Shown: positions 7,377 to 14,065, counted from the stretch's first letter. The stretch: 14,065 bases of DNA from JBDTZF01 sp040005265 (GCA_040005265.1 JBDTZF010000067.1:1-14065); one strand, 5' to 3'. Notes: a model not told the origin generated them from the sequence alone. Made by a program: numbers and translations.

Positions 7377-7402
7377 ATTATAAATTTTAGAATCAATGTC
7401 AA
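7377..7402 (-). promoter_or_regulatory. Candidate promoter of the HTH-receiver gene, short spacer
   Basis: On the minus strand a perfect TTGACA (7402-7397) is followed after 14 bases by TATAAT (7382-7377), in the only AT-rich stretch nearby. Both boxes are perfect, but 14 bases is shorter than the usual 16-18, so it may need activation or be fortuitous. The gene's ATG would lie about 55 bases further on. Confidence 0.4.
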
Positions 7403-7416
7403 TCCTTTGTTAGGAT
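7402..7416. promoter_or_regulatory. Small dyad abutting the -35 box, possible operator
   Basis: ATCCT-TTGTT-AGGAT is a perfect 5-bp-arm dyad that touches the upstream edge of the TTGACA box of the HTH-receiver gene. The placement suits an activator or autoregulator site, but the arms are short and the assignment is speculative. Confidence 0.25.
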
Positions 7417-7500
7417 ATCGTCGAACGTGGCCGTTTTCAGGCGGTTTGGCCTTGGAAGGGTACCCGGACCGGTCGCGGAAAGGGCACTTCGCGACTGGAC

Positions 7501-7525
7501 AATAGATGACCGGCGGTCGACTATT
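7501..7525. promoter_or_regulatory. Dyad just upstream of the methyltransferase start
   Basis: Outer arms AATAG and CTATT and inner arms GACC and GGTC form a near-palindrome with a GGC centre, ending eight bases before the ATG at 7534. A weak TGGACA (7496-7501) / GACTAT (7519-7524) pair with 17-base spacing overlaps it, so it could be an operator on a promoter or a hairpin in a short leader. Confidence 0.3.
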
Positions 7526-7533
7526 CCCACTCC

Positions 7534-8154
7534 ATGAGCGCGCTGTTCTTCAAGCGGTTCCTAAAACGACCGTTCCAAATCGCCTCGATCATGCCTAGCT
7601 CGAAAGCGCTGGTGGACCGTGTGGCCGGCAAGATGGACTTCAGCCAGCCAAGGGTGATCGCTGAGTTCGGCCCGGGCGAAGGCGTGCATTCCCGGGAAAT
7701 CGCGCGACGGATGGATCCAAGATCACATCTGCTCCTGTTCGAGCTCGATCAGGCATTCGCATCCGATCTCGAACGCCAATTCCTCTCCGATCCGCGTGTC
7801 CACGTGATCCACGGAGACGCCGCGAGTTTGCCCCAGGAACTGGAACGTCTCGAGTTTGGCCACTGCGACTATGTCCTTTCCGGTATTCCTTTCAGCATCC
7901 TGCAGATCGACAAGAAACGGGCCCTTCTCCAAAAAACACACGACGCGCTCGCGCCCGGGGGAAGCTTCATCATCTATCAGGTAACCAACGAGCTGAAGCA
8001 GCATGCAACGCTCTTCGACCACGCAGAATCGGAATATTGTCTGCAAAATATTCCGCCCATGTTTATCACTGTGTTTCAAAGGGCTGCGACGCTGAACGGC
8101 CACGAGCCTTCGACACCGCACCGGACACGCTTTCCCGCGAATCAATCGGCGTAA
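7534..8154 (+). CDS. PmtA-like SAM-dependent methyltransferase
   Basis: The 206-residue protein has a class I methyltransferase fold: motif I VIAEFGPGEGV (~44-54), acidic residue in LLLFELD, motif II-like HGDAASLP, and VLSGIPFSIL at motif IV. A basic amphipathic N terminus (FFKRFLKRPFQIASIMPSSKAL) and the order of these motifs match the phospholipid N-methyltransferase (PmtA) family, which converts phosphatidylethanolamine toward phosphatidylcholine at the membrane. The small family also contains rRNA-dimethylase-like members, so the substrate is not certain. Its TAA overlaps the fumC start by one base (TAATG), implying coupled translation. It is the first gene of a five-gene plus-strand run. 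No Shine-Dalgarno precedes the ATG. Confidence 0.8.
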   Translation: MSALFFKRFLKRPFQIASIMPSSKALVDRVAGKMDFSQPRVIAEFGPGEGVHSREIARRMDPRSHLLLFELDQAFASDLERQFLSDPRVHVIHGDAASLPQELERLEFGHCDYVLSGIPFSILQIDKKRALLQKTHDALAPGGSFIIYQVTNELKQHATLFDHAESEYCLQNIPPMFITVFQRAATLNGHEPSTPHRTRFPANQSA

Positions 8155-9569
8155 TGGGCGGCGCAACGCGGATGGAAAAGGATTCGATGGGCGAGATGTC
8201 CGTCCCGTCCTCGGCCCTTTACGGCGCGTCCACGCAACGCGCGGTGCTAAATTTTCCGGTGAGCGGTTACCGCTTCAGCCGGCCATTCATTCGAGCACTG
8301 GGCTTGATCAAATGGGCGGCCGCCCAGGCCAATCACGATCTCGGGATGCTTGATGCTGGACGCACGGCCCTGATCGTGGAAGCCGCGGAAGAAGTGGTCG
8401 ACGGCAAACTGGATGAGCATTTTCCTCTCGATATTTTCCAGACTGGCTCTGGCACCAGCACAAATACGAACGCGAACGAAGTGATCGCGAACCGCAGCGC
8501 GCAACTGGCCGGCAAACCAATTGGCTCGCGCGATGCAGTGCACCCGAACGATCACGTTAATATGGGCCAGTCCAGCAACGACGTGATTCCATCTGCCATT
8601 CATATCAGCGGGGCCGAGCAACTGAAGGATTGCCTGGTCCCGGCGCTGGCGAAATTGCATGGCGCCTTGGAAGCGAAAGCAAAGGAGTTTTGGGATATCA
8701 TCAAGATCGGCCGCACTCACCTGATGGATGCGACGCCGGTACGGCTCGGCCAGGAATTTTCCGGTTACGCGCAACAGGTTGCCTATGCCAAGGCGCGGGC
8801 GGAAAAGGCGCTGGATGTTTTGCGCGAGCTGGCCCTGGGCGGAACGGCCGTTGGCACGGGGCTGAACCGGCATGTCGATCTTCCCGGTAAAATGATGCGG
8901 CATTTAAAAGCCCGCACAGGAATTGAATTTTACGAGGCCAAAGATCATTTCGAAGCGCAGGGCGGCAAGGATGCAGTGGTCGAAGCGAGCGGCCAGCTGA
9001 AGACGATCGCTGTCAGTTTGTTCAAGATCGCGAACGATATTCGCTGGCTGGGCAGTGGCCCACGCTGCGGTATCGGGGAGATTCAATTGCCGGCTACACA
9101 GCCGGGCAGTTCGATCATGCCCGGCAAGGTCAATCCAGTGCTCTGCGAATCACTTATGATGGTTTGCGCTCAAGTGATCGGCAATGACGGCGCCGTTACC
9201 TGGGCCGGCGCCAATGGAAATTTCGAACTCAATGTCATGATGCCGGTCATGGCGCATAATTTTCTGGAATCGATCCGGCTCCTGGCCAATGTGAGCGAAG
9301 CGTTTCGCGAAAAGTGCGTGACCGGGATCGTCGCCAACAAGGAGCGTTGCCAAGAGCTGGTGGAATTGTCGATGGCCATGGTCACGAGCCTGGCCCCGAA
9401 GATCGGTTACGATCGCGCTGCGGAAATCGCCAAGGAGAGCGCGCGGACCGGAAAAACAGTGCGCGAGATTTGCCGCGAGCAAAAAGTGTTGCCCGAAGCG
9501 GAACTGAATCGCACGCTCGACCCGGTCGCAATGACCGAACCGGGTGGTGAAGGCGCGGCCGGCGGATGA
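8154..9569 (+). CDS. fumC: Class II fumarate hydratase
   Basis: Iron-independent fumarase interconverts fumarate and L-malate in the TCA cycle as a cytoplasmic homotetramer. The 471-residue length is normal. Family motifs are GSGTSTNTNANEV, HPNDHVNMGQSSND, KIGRTHLMDATPVRLGQE with the active-site His, GGTAVGTGLN, and the superfamily signature GSSIMPGKVNP holding the catalytic Ser. The N terminus EKDSMGEM...SALYGASTQRAV is canonical. I start at the ATG at 8154; ATG 8172 is equally compatible. The longer open frame from 8037 overlaps the methyltransferase and has no family similarity. The stop overlaps the next gene's ATG (ATGA). Aspartase shares these folds, but the sequence fits fumarase. Confidence 0.96.
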   Translation: MGGATRMEKDSMGEMSVPSSALYGASTQRAVLNFPVSGYRFSRPFIRALGLIKWAAAQANHDLGMLDAGRTALIVEAAEEVVDGKLDEHFPLDIFQTGSGTSTNTNANEVIANRSAQLAGKPIGSRDAVHPNDHVNMGQSSNDVIPSAIHISGAEQLKDCLVPALAKLHGALEAKAKEFWDIIKIGRTHLMDATPVRLGQEFSGYAQQVAYAKARAEKALDVLRELALGGTAVGTGLNRHVDLPGKMMRHLKARTGIEFYEAKDHFEAQGGKDAVVEASGQLKTIAVSLFKIANDIRWLGSGPRCGIGEIQLPATQPGSSIMPGKVNPVLCESLMMVCAQVIGNDGAVTWAGANGNFELNVMMPVMAHNFLESIRLLANVSEAFREKCVTGIVANKERCQELVELSMAMVTSLAPKIGYDRAAEIAKESARTGKTVREICREQKVLPEAELNRTLDPVAMTEPGGEGAAGG

Positions 9570-10072
9570 GGTCTTCTGTAAGAACAATCGGTTGCGCCGT
9601 CGCGCTGGTTGCCGGGTTTGTGCATTCTCTCTTCGCGGTCGGGGCAAAACTCGACGTCTCGCAAATCGTCAATCAGGCAATGGCCGAATCGATCCTGGAT
9701 TCAAAAGTGAAAGTCACAGCGCCACGCAATTCCCAGGGCGGCGACGGATACTATTCGAAATGCAATTACTATAGCGCCCCGCCGGGCAAGACCTTGCTGC
9801 TGCGTGTCTACCGGGCAGCCGAGGGTTACTATGCGCAGTACGAGTTCGACGTGGTGACGCAAAACACGCCGTCGTTGAAAACGGTTCCGGGCCTCGGTGA
9901 CAAGGCGATGGTCACGGGTGGAAAGGCCAGCGCGTTACCTGCAAGCTCGATGATGCTCTATGTTCTCAAAGGAAACGTGCTCCTTACTGTCGGTCTCAGC
10001 GGCTTTGACGATGAAAACGCATCGTTGAGCAAAGCCAGGACCGTCGCCGAAAAAATTCTCGCGCAACTTTAG
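9566..10072 (+). CDS. Exported protein of unknown function
   Basis: The product is 168 residues. The start MRSSVRTIGCAVALVAGFVH and then SLFAVGA look like a signal peptide with cleavage after about residue 24-27; there is no clear lipobox. The mature part has a YYSKCNYYSAPPG segment, a TVPGLGDKAMV motif and a beta-rich C terminus (MLYVLKGNVLLTVGLSG). The GLGDKA-plus-strands pattern recalls small periplasmic domains such as DUF3558, but I cannot assign a family. The ATG overlaps the fumC TGA, so it is probably translated from the same message. A periplasmic or surface location is likely. Confidence 0.75.
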   Translation: MRSSVRTIGCAVALVAGFVHSLFAVGAKLDVSQIVNQAMAESILDSKVKVTAPRNSQGGDGYYSKCNYYSAPPGKTLLLRVYRAAEGYYAQYEFDVVTQNTPSLKTVPGLGDKAMVTGGKASALPASSMMLYVLKGNVLLTVGLSGFDDENASLSKARTVAEKILAQL

Positions 10073-10104
10073 CGCGCCGCCCCCGGCACTGCTAAGCTCG
10101 ACCC

Positions 10105-10482
10105 ATGGTTGCCAAACTCGACGGTCCACAATTCTCCGGCGGCGCAAACATTGCCATTAAATGCCCCAGCCACACCTACGATCAAACCATTGGGTTCTAT
10201 CGCGACACACTTGGCCTGCCCCTAATCGAGGAGGAAGCCGATGGTTGTATTTTCCAGTTCGGACCGAACCGGCTTTGGATCGACAAGGTGCCGTATCTGA
10301 GCCGGCCGGACATCTGGCTCGAACTGGAAACCAACGACACCGAAAGCGCAGCTTCGTTTTTAAAAACCCAGGGCGTTACGCGTCGCGATGAGATCGAGCA
10401 GTTACGCGAAGACTTTAACGGTTTTTTCGTTTCCGATCCGTCCGGAGTGGTTCACCTCGTGGTCGGCCCGGAAGAAACATGA
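10105..10482 (+). CDS. VOC-superfamily (glyoxalase/bleomycin-resistance-like) protein
   Basis: The 125-residue protein shows the beta-alpha-beta-beta-beta VOC repeats. ANIAIKCPSHTYDQTIGFYRDTLGLPLIEEE is the first module and PDIWLELETNDTESAASFLKTQGV with FFVSDPSGVVHLVVG the second. The usual first metal-ligand His is not obvious near residue 15, so it may not be a metalloenzyme. The superfamily includes glyoxalases, dioxygenases and antibiotic-binding proteins, so the substrate cannot be named. It follows the exported gene by 32 bases and precedes the HExxH gene by 34, fitting one operon. Confidence 0.85.
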   Translation: MVAKLDGPQFSGGANIAIKCPSHTYDQTIGFYRDTLGLPLIEEEADGCIFQFGPNRLWIDKVPYLSRPDIWLELETNDTESAASFLKTQGVTRRDEIEQLREDFNGFFVSDPSGVVHLVVGPEET

Positions 10483-10516
10483 GGTTCGGAATCGGACAAA
10501 ACTGATCACGCTGAAG

Positions 10517-11452
10517 ATGAACTCGACCTGCCTTCTCGGTTTGATGGTTGCATTATCGTTTGCGGGTAGGGCCACTGCCGGCCTGGATTTGCGCGAAGGA
10601 TGCGCCGTTCAATTCGCTTCGGCACACCAAGGTGCGGACATTCTCGGCCGGAAGGATGATTTCATTGAGCGACTGAGCGCATTCGATCGAGCAGCTCGTG
10701 TAAAAACCGACCGGTCTGTTTCCGAACAGGAATTTCTGAAATTTGTAAAAAAGAGTGTCTTGACCTGGAATGAATCGGAAAAGGCAAGAATCGAAGCGGC
10801 GATTGCTAAAATTCAGCCGGCCTTGGAAGCGCTCCCATTGTCACTGCCAAAAATTATCTACCTGGTGAAGACGAGCGGAGAGGAAGAAGGGAAAGCATTT
10901 TACACCAGGGACACAGCGATCGTTTTTCCCGAAAGCCAGATTCGCGACCCGGACGCCGAATTTCTGCAAAAAATAATCGCGCATGAACTCTTTCACATCT
11001 GGTCACGAAAGAATCCGGTTCTCCGGGAAAAACTTTACGCATTGATTGGTTTTACCAAATGCCCGGAAATAGACGTTCCGGCAGACCTGAAGCAGCGGAA
11101 GATCACGAATCCCGACGCGCCGCGCAACGATCATTCAATTCATCTGCAGGTCGATGGCCGGGAAGTGGCCGGCATCCCAATCTTGTTTTCAGCGAGCGAA
11201 AAGTACGACACGAAACGTGGCGGCGAATTCTTTGAGTATTTGCAATTCAAGTTTTTGCTCACGCCAGCCAATCAATTGGCCGATCCGGAAAAGGTGAGTG
11301 GATTTTTGGAGCAGGTCGGGCGCAACACCAGTTATGTCATTCACCCCGAGGAAATATTAGCGGAGAATTTTGTGCTGCTGATTCTCGATCAGCACGACGT
11401 GGCGTCACCGGAGATATTGCTACGAATGCGTCAGGTCCTTGAGAGCAAATAA
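10517..11452 (+). CDS. Exported HExxH metallopeptidase-like protein
   Basis: From ATG 10517 the product is 311 residues with a good signal peptide (MNSTCLLGLMVALSFAGRATA). IIAHELFHIWSRKNP holds a zinc-peptidase HExxH at residues ~156-160. HPEEILAENFVLLIL near residue 280 supplies a conserved-looking Glu that could be the third zinc ligand. Around the motif it resembles gluzincin-type peptidases, but I do not recognise the family. The frame is open further upstream to 10388, but that part overlaps the VOC gene and lacks a signal peptide. It is the last gene of the plus-strand run and meets the GNAT gene head-on with eight bases between the stops. Periplasmic or secreted proteolysis is an inference. 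Confidence 0.8.
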   Translation: MNSTCLLGLMVALSFAGRATAGLDLREGCAVQFASAHQGADILGRKDDFIERLSAFDRAARVKTDRSVSEQEFLKFVKKSVLTWNESEKARIEAAIAKIQPALEALPLSLPKIIYLVKTSGEEEGKAFYTRDTAIVFPESQIRDPDAEFLQKIIAHELFHIWSRKNPVLREKLYALIGFTKCPEIDVPADLKQRKITNPDAPRNDHSIHLQVDGREVAGIPILFSASEKYDTKRGGEFFEYLQFKFLLTPANQLADPEKVSGFLEQVGRNTSYVIHPEEILAENFVLLILDQHDVASPEILLRMRQVLESK

Positions 11453-11460
11453 GCAAAAAG

Positions 11461-12000
11461 CTACACTTGTCGCCCCAGGATAATCAGGTCACGCGAAACG
11501 CCATCGATCCGGGCAATTCCAGGAAGCAATCCCCAGCGCGCGAATCCGAGTTGCTCAAATAAACGCAAGCTCGGTTCGTTATGCGCGAAAACGAGACCGA
11601 CCAACGCCCTGATCCCCAGGGACGACGCCTGGGCGATCGCTTGCTCTAATAATCTTGTCGCGATTCCGCGTCGCCGAAACTTTCCATCGACATAAACACT
11701 CAGTTCGGCCGTGCCGCGATAGGCAGAGCGCGGCAGAAAAGTCTTGAAAGTGAGCCATCCTGCCACCCGACCATCGGTCTCGGCGACCCAGAATGGATGT
11801 CGATCCGGCGTATGCTCGCGCAACCAGCCGTGCCTCTTTTCAATCGTGACCGGCTCGAGTTGGGCCGTGGAGATTCTGGTCGCGATCGCTGCGTTGTAGA
11901 TGTCGATAATCGCAGGCAGATCGACATCGACGGCGTCGCGAATCTTAATTTTCGCTTCTGCAGCGGCGGTCTGTGACCGTCGCGCTTTCCCCTTCTCCAT
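11461..12000 (-). CDS. GNAT-family N-acetyltransferase (phosphinothricin acetyltransferase-like)
   Basis: The enzyme would transfer acetyl from acetyl-CoA to an amine. The conserved core starts at residue 18 with IKIRDAVDVDLPAIIDIYNAAI, continues with FWVAETDGRVAGWLTF and AELSVYVDGKFRRRGIATRLLEQAI (motif A, the CoA pyrophosphate-binding R-R-G-I-A), and ends with FAHNEPSLRLFEQLGFARWG. This order matches the PAT/methionine-sulfoximine acetyltransferase branch. Start choices are ATG 12000, GTG 12015 (its GTGA overlaps the upstream stop) and TTG 12027. No ATG, GTG or TTG lies between the repeat-derived residues 7-17 and the core, so those residues are translated. It is downstream of the MBL gene, probably cotranscribed. 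Confidence 0.88.
   Translation of the reverse strand: MEKGKARRSQTAAAEAKIKIRDAVDVDLPAIIDIYNAAIATRISTAQLEPVTIEKRHGWLREHTPDRHPFWVAETDGRVAGWLTFKTFLPRSAYRGTAELSVYVDGKFRRRGIATRLLEQAIAQASSLGIRALVGLVFAHNEPSLRLFEQLGFARWGLLPGIARIDGVSRDLIILGRQV
11949..11981. repeat. REP-like half repeat embedded in the GNAT coding start
   Basis: Read on the minus strand, GACGGTCACAGACCGCCGCT is identical over 20 bases to the right arm region of the intergenic repeat (6734-6753). The similarity continues for about 13 more bases with one substitution and a 3-base gap. It encodes the residues R-R-S-Q-T-A-A-A-E-A-K at the N terminus of the acetyltransferase. Confidence 0.75.
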
Positions 12001-12011
12001 CCGAGCGACAC

Positions 12012-12860
12012 TCACAGCGCGCCACAATGAAGCACGTGCTCAAACGTCGGCTGGAACGCACCGGCTTCTGTCTCGCCGACCCGAAACCGCGGACTGAGCT
12101 CCGATTGAGTCGCGCAATAAACCTCGATGTCGATCTTTCCCGATTTTTCGAGCTGCATCCGCACCGCTTCGGAAGCAAGCGCTGGCGTATTGCAATCGCG
12201 GCTGAGATGACCCAGCACAACGCGCTCTATTTTTCCCGGAAGCAGTTGCTCGATAACGCTCGCAGCCGCCGTGTTGGAAAGATGACCATGACGCGATTGG
12301 ATCCGCTGTTTGACCGACCAGGGCCGGTGCTTGTCGTTCTGCAGAAGCTTCTCATCATGATTTGTCTCGATCACAATCGTGCGCACTTCGCGCAAACGCT
12401 CGACAATAACCTTGGTCGCGTAACCGAGATCGGTGATGAAACCGAGGCTGCCCGAGCCGGCATGGAAGGCAAACCCGACCGGATCGACCGCATCATGCGG
12501 GACTGGAAAGGTTTGCACCGTGATATCGCAGATCGAAAATTCCGAGCCGGTGCGAAAAACTCGCCAATTTCGGTGTTGATCCAGCGAACTGTTACCGCGA
12601 ATCGCTTCCGCGGTCAGGGCGTTGCAAAAAATCGGCACTGCGAATTTGCGGCAGAGAACTTCGAGCCCGCAGATATGATCGCCATGCTCATGAGTGAGGA
12701 GGACTCCATCGAGCTGTTCCGGGGCCACGCCGCATTGCTCGAGACGAAGAGCGATCTGGCGCGCGCTCAGTCCACCATCGATCAAAATCTTGCAGTGACT
12801 CGTTGCGACCAGCGCGCTGTTTCCTGCGCTACCGCTGCCGAGCATGGTTAAGCTAAACAC
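12012..12860 (-). CDS. MBL-fold metallo-hydrolase, WalJ/YycJ-like
   Basis: The 282-residue product begins VFSLTMLGSGSAGNSALV, the typical opening of the WalJ/YycJ group. It carries the metal-binding motif LLTHEHGDHICGLEVL (~55-70), with later His ligands in FPVPHDAVDPVGF and RVVLGHLSRDCN. Family members are cytoplasmic two-metal hydrolases; YycJ homologues have been linked to 5'-3' exonuclease activity in mismatch repair and to cell-wall/division coordination. GTG at 12860 keeps the conserved N terminus; ATG 12845 would cut five residues. It lies 52 bases after the unknown exported gene on the same strand, and its TGA is 11 bases before the GNAT ATG, so the three may form an operon. Confidence 0.9.
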   Translation of the reverse strand: MFSLTMLGSGSAGNSALVATSHCKILIDGGLSARQIALRLEQCGVAPEQLDGVLLTHEHGDHICGLEVLCRKFAVPIFCNALTAEAIRGNSSLDQHRNWRVFRTGSEFSICDITVQTFPVPHDAVDPVGFAFHAGSGSLGFITDLGYATKVIVERLREVRTIVIETNHDEKLLQNDKHRPWSVKQRIQSRHGHLSNTAAASVIEQLLPGKIERVVLGHLSRDCNTPALASEAVRMQLEKSGKIDIEVYCATQSELSPRFRVGETEAGAFQPTFEHVLHCGAL

Positions 12861-12912
12861 CGATTCTAATTAGAGACGTGGCTGTTCATAAGCAAATGGA
12901 AATTGGGCAGAC

Positions 12913-13566
12913 TTACTCCGAAGGTCGGTCCACGTACAAAGATCCCGTGTCATGTGCTTCGCCAACCAAGACACCATGTTCCAGGAGCACATGCGCAACC
13001 GCGACTCTGTAAGGATATGATACCCAGAATTGCTTTCCCTTGTTGCGGCGATAGATTTTGGTCACTGGACTTTCCTCAACTCTCGCTTCAGCGCCAAGTT
13101 GGAGGCGCGACTTCCCGCGAACCAATCGCCTGACGTCGGCGAGTTGTTCTCGCGTGTAGACAGGAGTGACGTTGTTGCGTGCTTTTTTATTTCGGAATTC
13201 AAACACTCTACTTGGCGCGCCCATCGCGATATCAAAGATCCTCCGCTGGTCATCCAAGACATCGAGATGATATTCTTCGGCAATAGCCCCATGGAGATAC
13301 GTGGCCAGTGTGCAAACTTCGCGTTCGGTCCCGTCCTTCGAATCTCGTAACGTAATCAACACATAAAGGGGCGAGACAGAAATGCGTATGTCCACGACGT
13401 TACTGTCCTTTGACATCGCGGAGTGAGCGCCAGTTGGTGTGACCGACCCGTTGTTTTGCGCCATAGCCCGCCGAAACATTGACCGCGTGTAACCGGTCGC
13501 GCCCGACGCGACAACGCAACTGAGCACCAAATTCGTGAAAGCGAGTGCGGCGAAAAGGAATCTCAC
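12913..13566 (-). CDS. Exported or membrane-anchored protein of unknown function
   Basis: From GTG 13566 the product is 217 residues with a hydrophobic leader VRFLFAALAFTNLVLSCVVASG. The mature part contains a segment of alternating hydrophobics (VVDIRISVSPLYVLITL), an acidic stretch (EEYHLDVLDDQRRIFDI), a basic middle (RNKKARNN, RRLVRGKSR) and a C terminus ending HDTGSLYVDRPSE. No family is recognised. The frame extends to a TTG at 13611. A good AAGGAG with seven-base spacing serves ATG 13582, but in another frame that runs only 60 codons, so either that site is spurious or the 5' end carries a frameshift. It is divergent from rnc and upstream of the MBL and GNAT genes. Confidence 0.65.
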   Translation of the reverse strand: MRFLFAALAFTNLVLSCVVASGATGYTRSMFRRAMAQNNGSVTPTGAHSAMSKDSNVVDIRISVSPLYVLITLRDSKDGTEREVCTLATYLHGAIAEEYHLDVLDDQRRIFDIAMGAPSRVFEFRNKKARNNVTPVYTREQLADVRRLVRGKSRLQLGAEARVEESPVTKIYRRNKGKQFWVSYPYRVAVAHVLLEHGVLVGEAHDTGSLYVDRPSE

Positions 13567-13634
13567 TGAGCAAAGAATACATCGCCCGTCTCCTTGGAGT
13601 CCATTACCCAAATGACGATCATCGTTCTCCGATA

Positions 13635-13663
13635 TTGAGAGATTCTTCGATTTCGCTCATAAT
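13635..13663 (+). promoter_or_regulatory. Candidate sigma70-type promoter of rnc
   Basis: TTGAGA (13635-13640) and CATAAT (13658-13663) are 17 bases apart, each five of six to consensus. The rnc GTG begins nine bases after the -10 box, close to the expected transcription start, so the transcript would be leaderless or nearly so. A short CTCAT/ATGAG dyad (13656-13672) overlaps the -10 and start region and might be an operator. Confidence 0.55.
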
Positions 13664-13671
13664 AAGCATGA

Positions 13672-14065
13672 GTGAGCACGATCGAAGAAAAAATCGGTTA
13701 TAAATTCCGGAACCCGTTGCTGCTGGAGGAGGCGCTCACGCATCCCAGTCTCGGACATGAGACACAGCGCTATCATTTCGATAACCAGCGGTTGGAATTT
13801 CTAGGCGATGCCGTCCTGCAACTGGTAATCACCGAACATTTGTTTGGGCATTTCAGCGGCGAGGCCGAAGGACACCTAACTAAATTACGGTCCCGCCTGG
13901 TCTCGCGGGACACGCTGAAGATGCATGGCGCCGCCCTCGACCTGGGTAGCTATCTCCTGATGGGACGGGGCGAAGAATCGAGCGGCGGCCGCGATCGGGC
14001 ATCGACATTGGCCGACGCGTTCGAGGCGCTAATTGGCGCGATTTATCTCGATAGCGATTTGGAAA
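13672..14065 (+). CDS. rnc: Ribonuclease III, N-terminal part (3' end cut by window)
   Basis: RNase III cleaves double-stranded RNA in rRNA maturation and mRNA decay. The 131 residues present cover the nuclease domain. IEEKIGYKFRNPLLLEEALTHPS is the standard opening, NQRLEFLGDAVLQL is the family signature with the first catalytic Glu and Asp, and ADAFEALIGAIYLD carries the second Asp and Glu. The dsRNA-binding domain lies beyond the edge. The GTG at 13672 directly follows an in-frame TGA, so no longer start exists; the ATG at 13668 is out of frame. No Shine-Dalgarno is present, in line with the promoter placed right at the start codon. Confidence 0.96.
   Translation, partial: MSTIEEKIGYKFRNPLLLEEALTHPSLGHETQRYHFDNQRLEFLGDAVLQLVITEHLFGHFSGEAEGHLTKLRSRLVSRDTLKMHGAALDLGSYLLMGRGEESSGGRDRASTLADAFEALIGAIYLDSDLE

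Noticed and set aside
8037..8153. 39-residue upstream extension of fumC
   Set aside because: It overlaps the methyltransferase 3' end in another frame and has no fumarase similarity; the conserved N terminus begins after ATG 8154.
10388..10516. Upstream extension of the HExxH gene
   Set aside because: It overlaps the VOC gene and would bury the signal peptide; ATG 10517 starts right at it.
11973..12851. 292-codon plus-strand open frame opposite the MBL gene
   Set aside because: It mirrors the MBL coding frame, has no recognisable domain, and the minus strand carries clear MBL motifs.

Overview
The window is an ordinary chromosomal stretch of a GC-rich bacterium carrying housekeeping and accessory genes. 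I see no phage, insertion sequence, CRISPR array or integron. The organism is probably a member of the Verrucomicrobiota (Chthoniobacterales-like soil lineage). That is inferred from the style of the dispersed palindromic repeats, from near-absent Shine-Dalgarno sequences, and from an excisionase-type HTH fused to a receiver domain. No rRNA or marker phylogeny supports it, so treat the assignment as moderate to low confidence.

Layout, left to right. (1) Minus strand, 1-4958: uvrA (nucleotide excision repair; its C-terminal end runs off the window) lies downstream of pckG (GTP-type PEP carboxykinase), with a degenerate dispersed inverted repeat between them. (2) 5093-6618: a rhomboid-family membrane protein (+) converges with gmhA (-). 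gmhA begins only 16 bases after the 3' CCA of a tRNA-Val(GAC) gene on the same strand. (3) 6619-6769: an intergenic repeat cluster made of a 7-base tandem repeat and a REP-like inverted repeat. (4) 6770-7321 (-): a small regulator with an N-terminal HTH and a C-terminal receiver domain. (5) 7534-11452 (+): a tightly packed run of a PmtA-like methyltransferase, class II fumarase fumC, a secreted unknown protein, a VOC protein and a secreted HExxH protein. The first two junctions overlap (TAATG and ATGA). (6) 11461-13566 (-): a GNAT acetyltransferase, a WalJ/YycJ-type MBL-fold hydrolase and an unknown exported protein. (7) From 13672 (+): the 5' part of rnc (RNase III), cut by the window end.

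The genes do not form one pathway. fumC and pckG belong to central carbon metabolism, uvrA and possibly the MBL protein to DNA maintenance, rnc and the tRNA to RNA biology, and gmhA to heptose/LPS synthesis.

The most notable signals are at the DNA level. First, three repeat-like palindromic segments lie inside reading frames (two in-frame inserts in uvrA and one at the N terminus of the GNAT gene). This resembles how Rickettsia palindromic elements seed peptides into proteins. Second, the 11-mer AAGATCGACAT occurs six times exactly in 14 kb, on both strands, in genes and between them. Third, uvrA and rnc each have a near-consensus sigma70-type promoter placed so that the GTG start codon falls close to the predicted transcription start, suggesting leaderless mRNAs.
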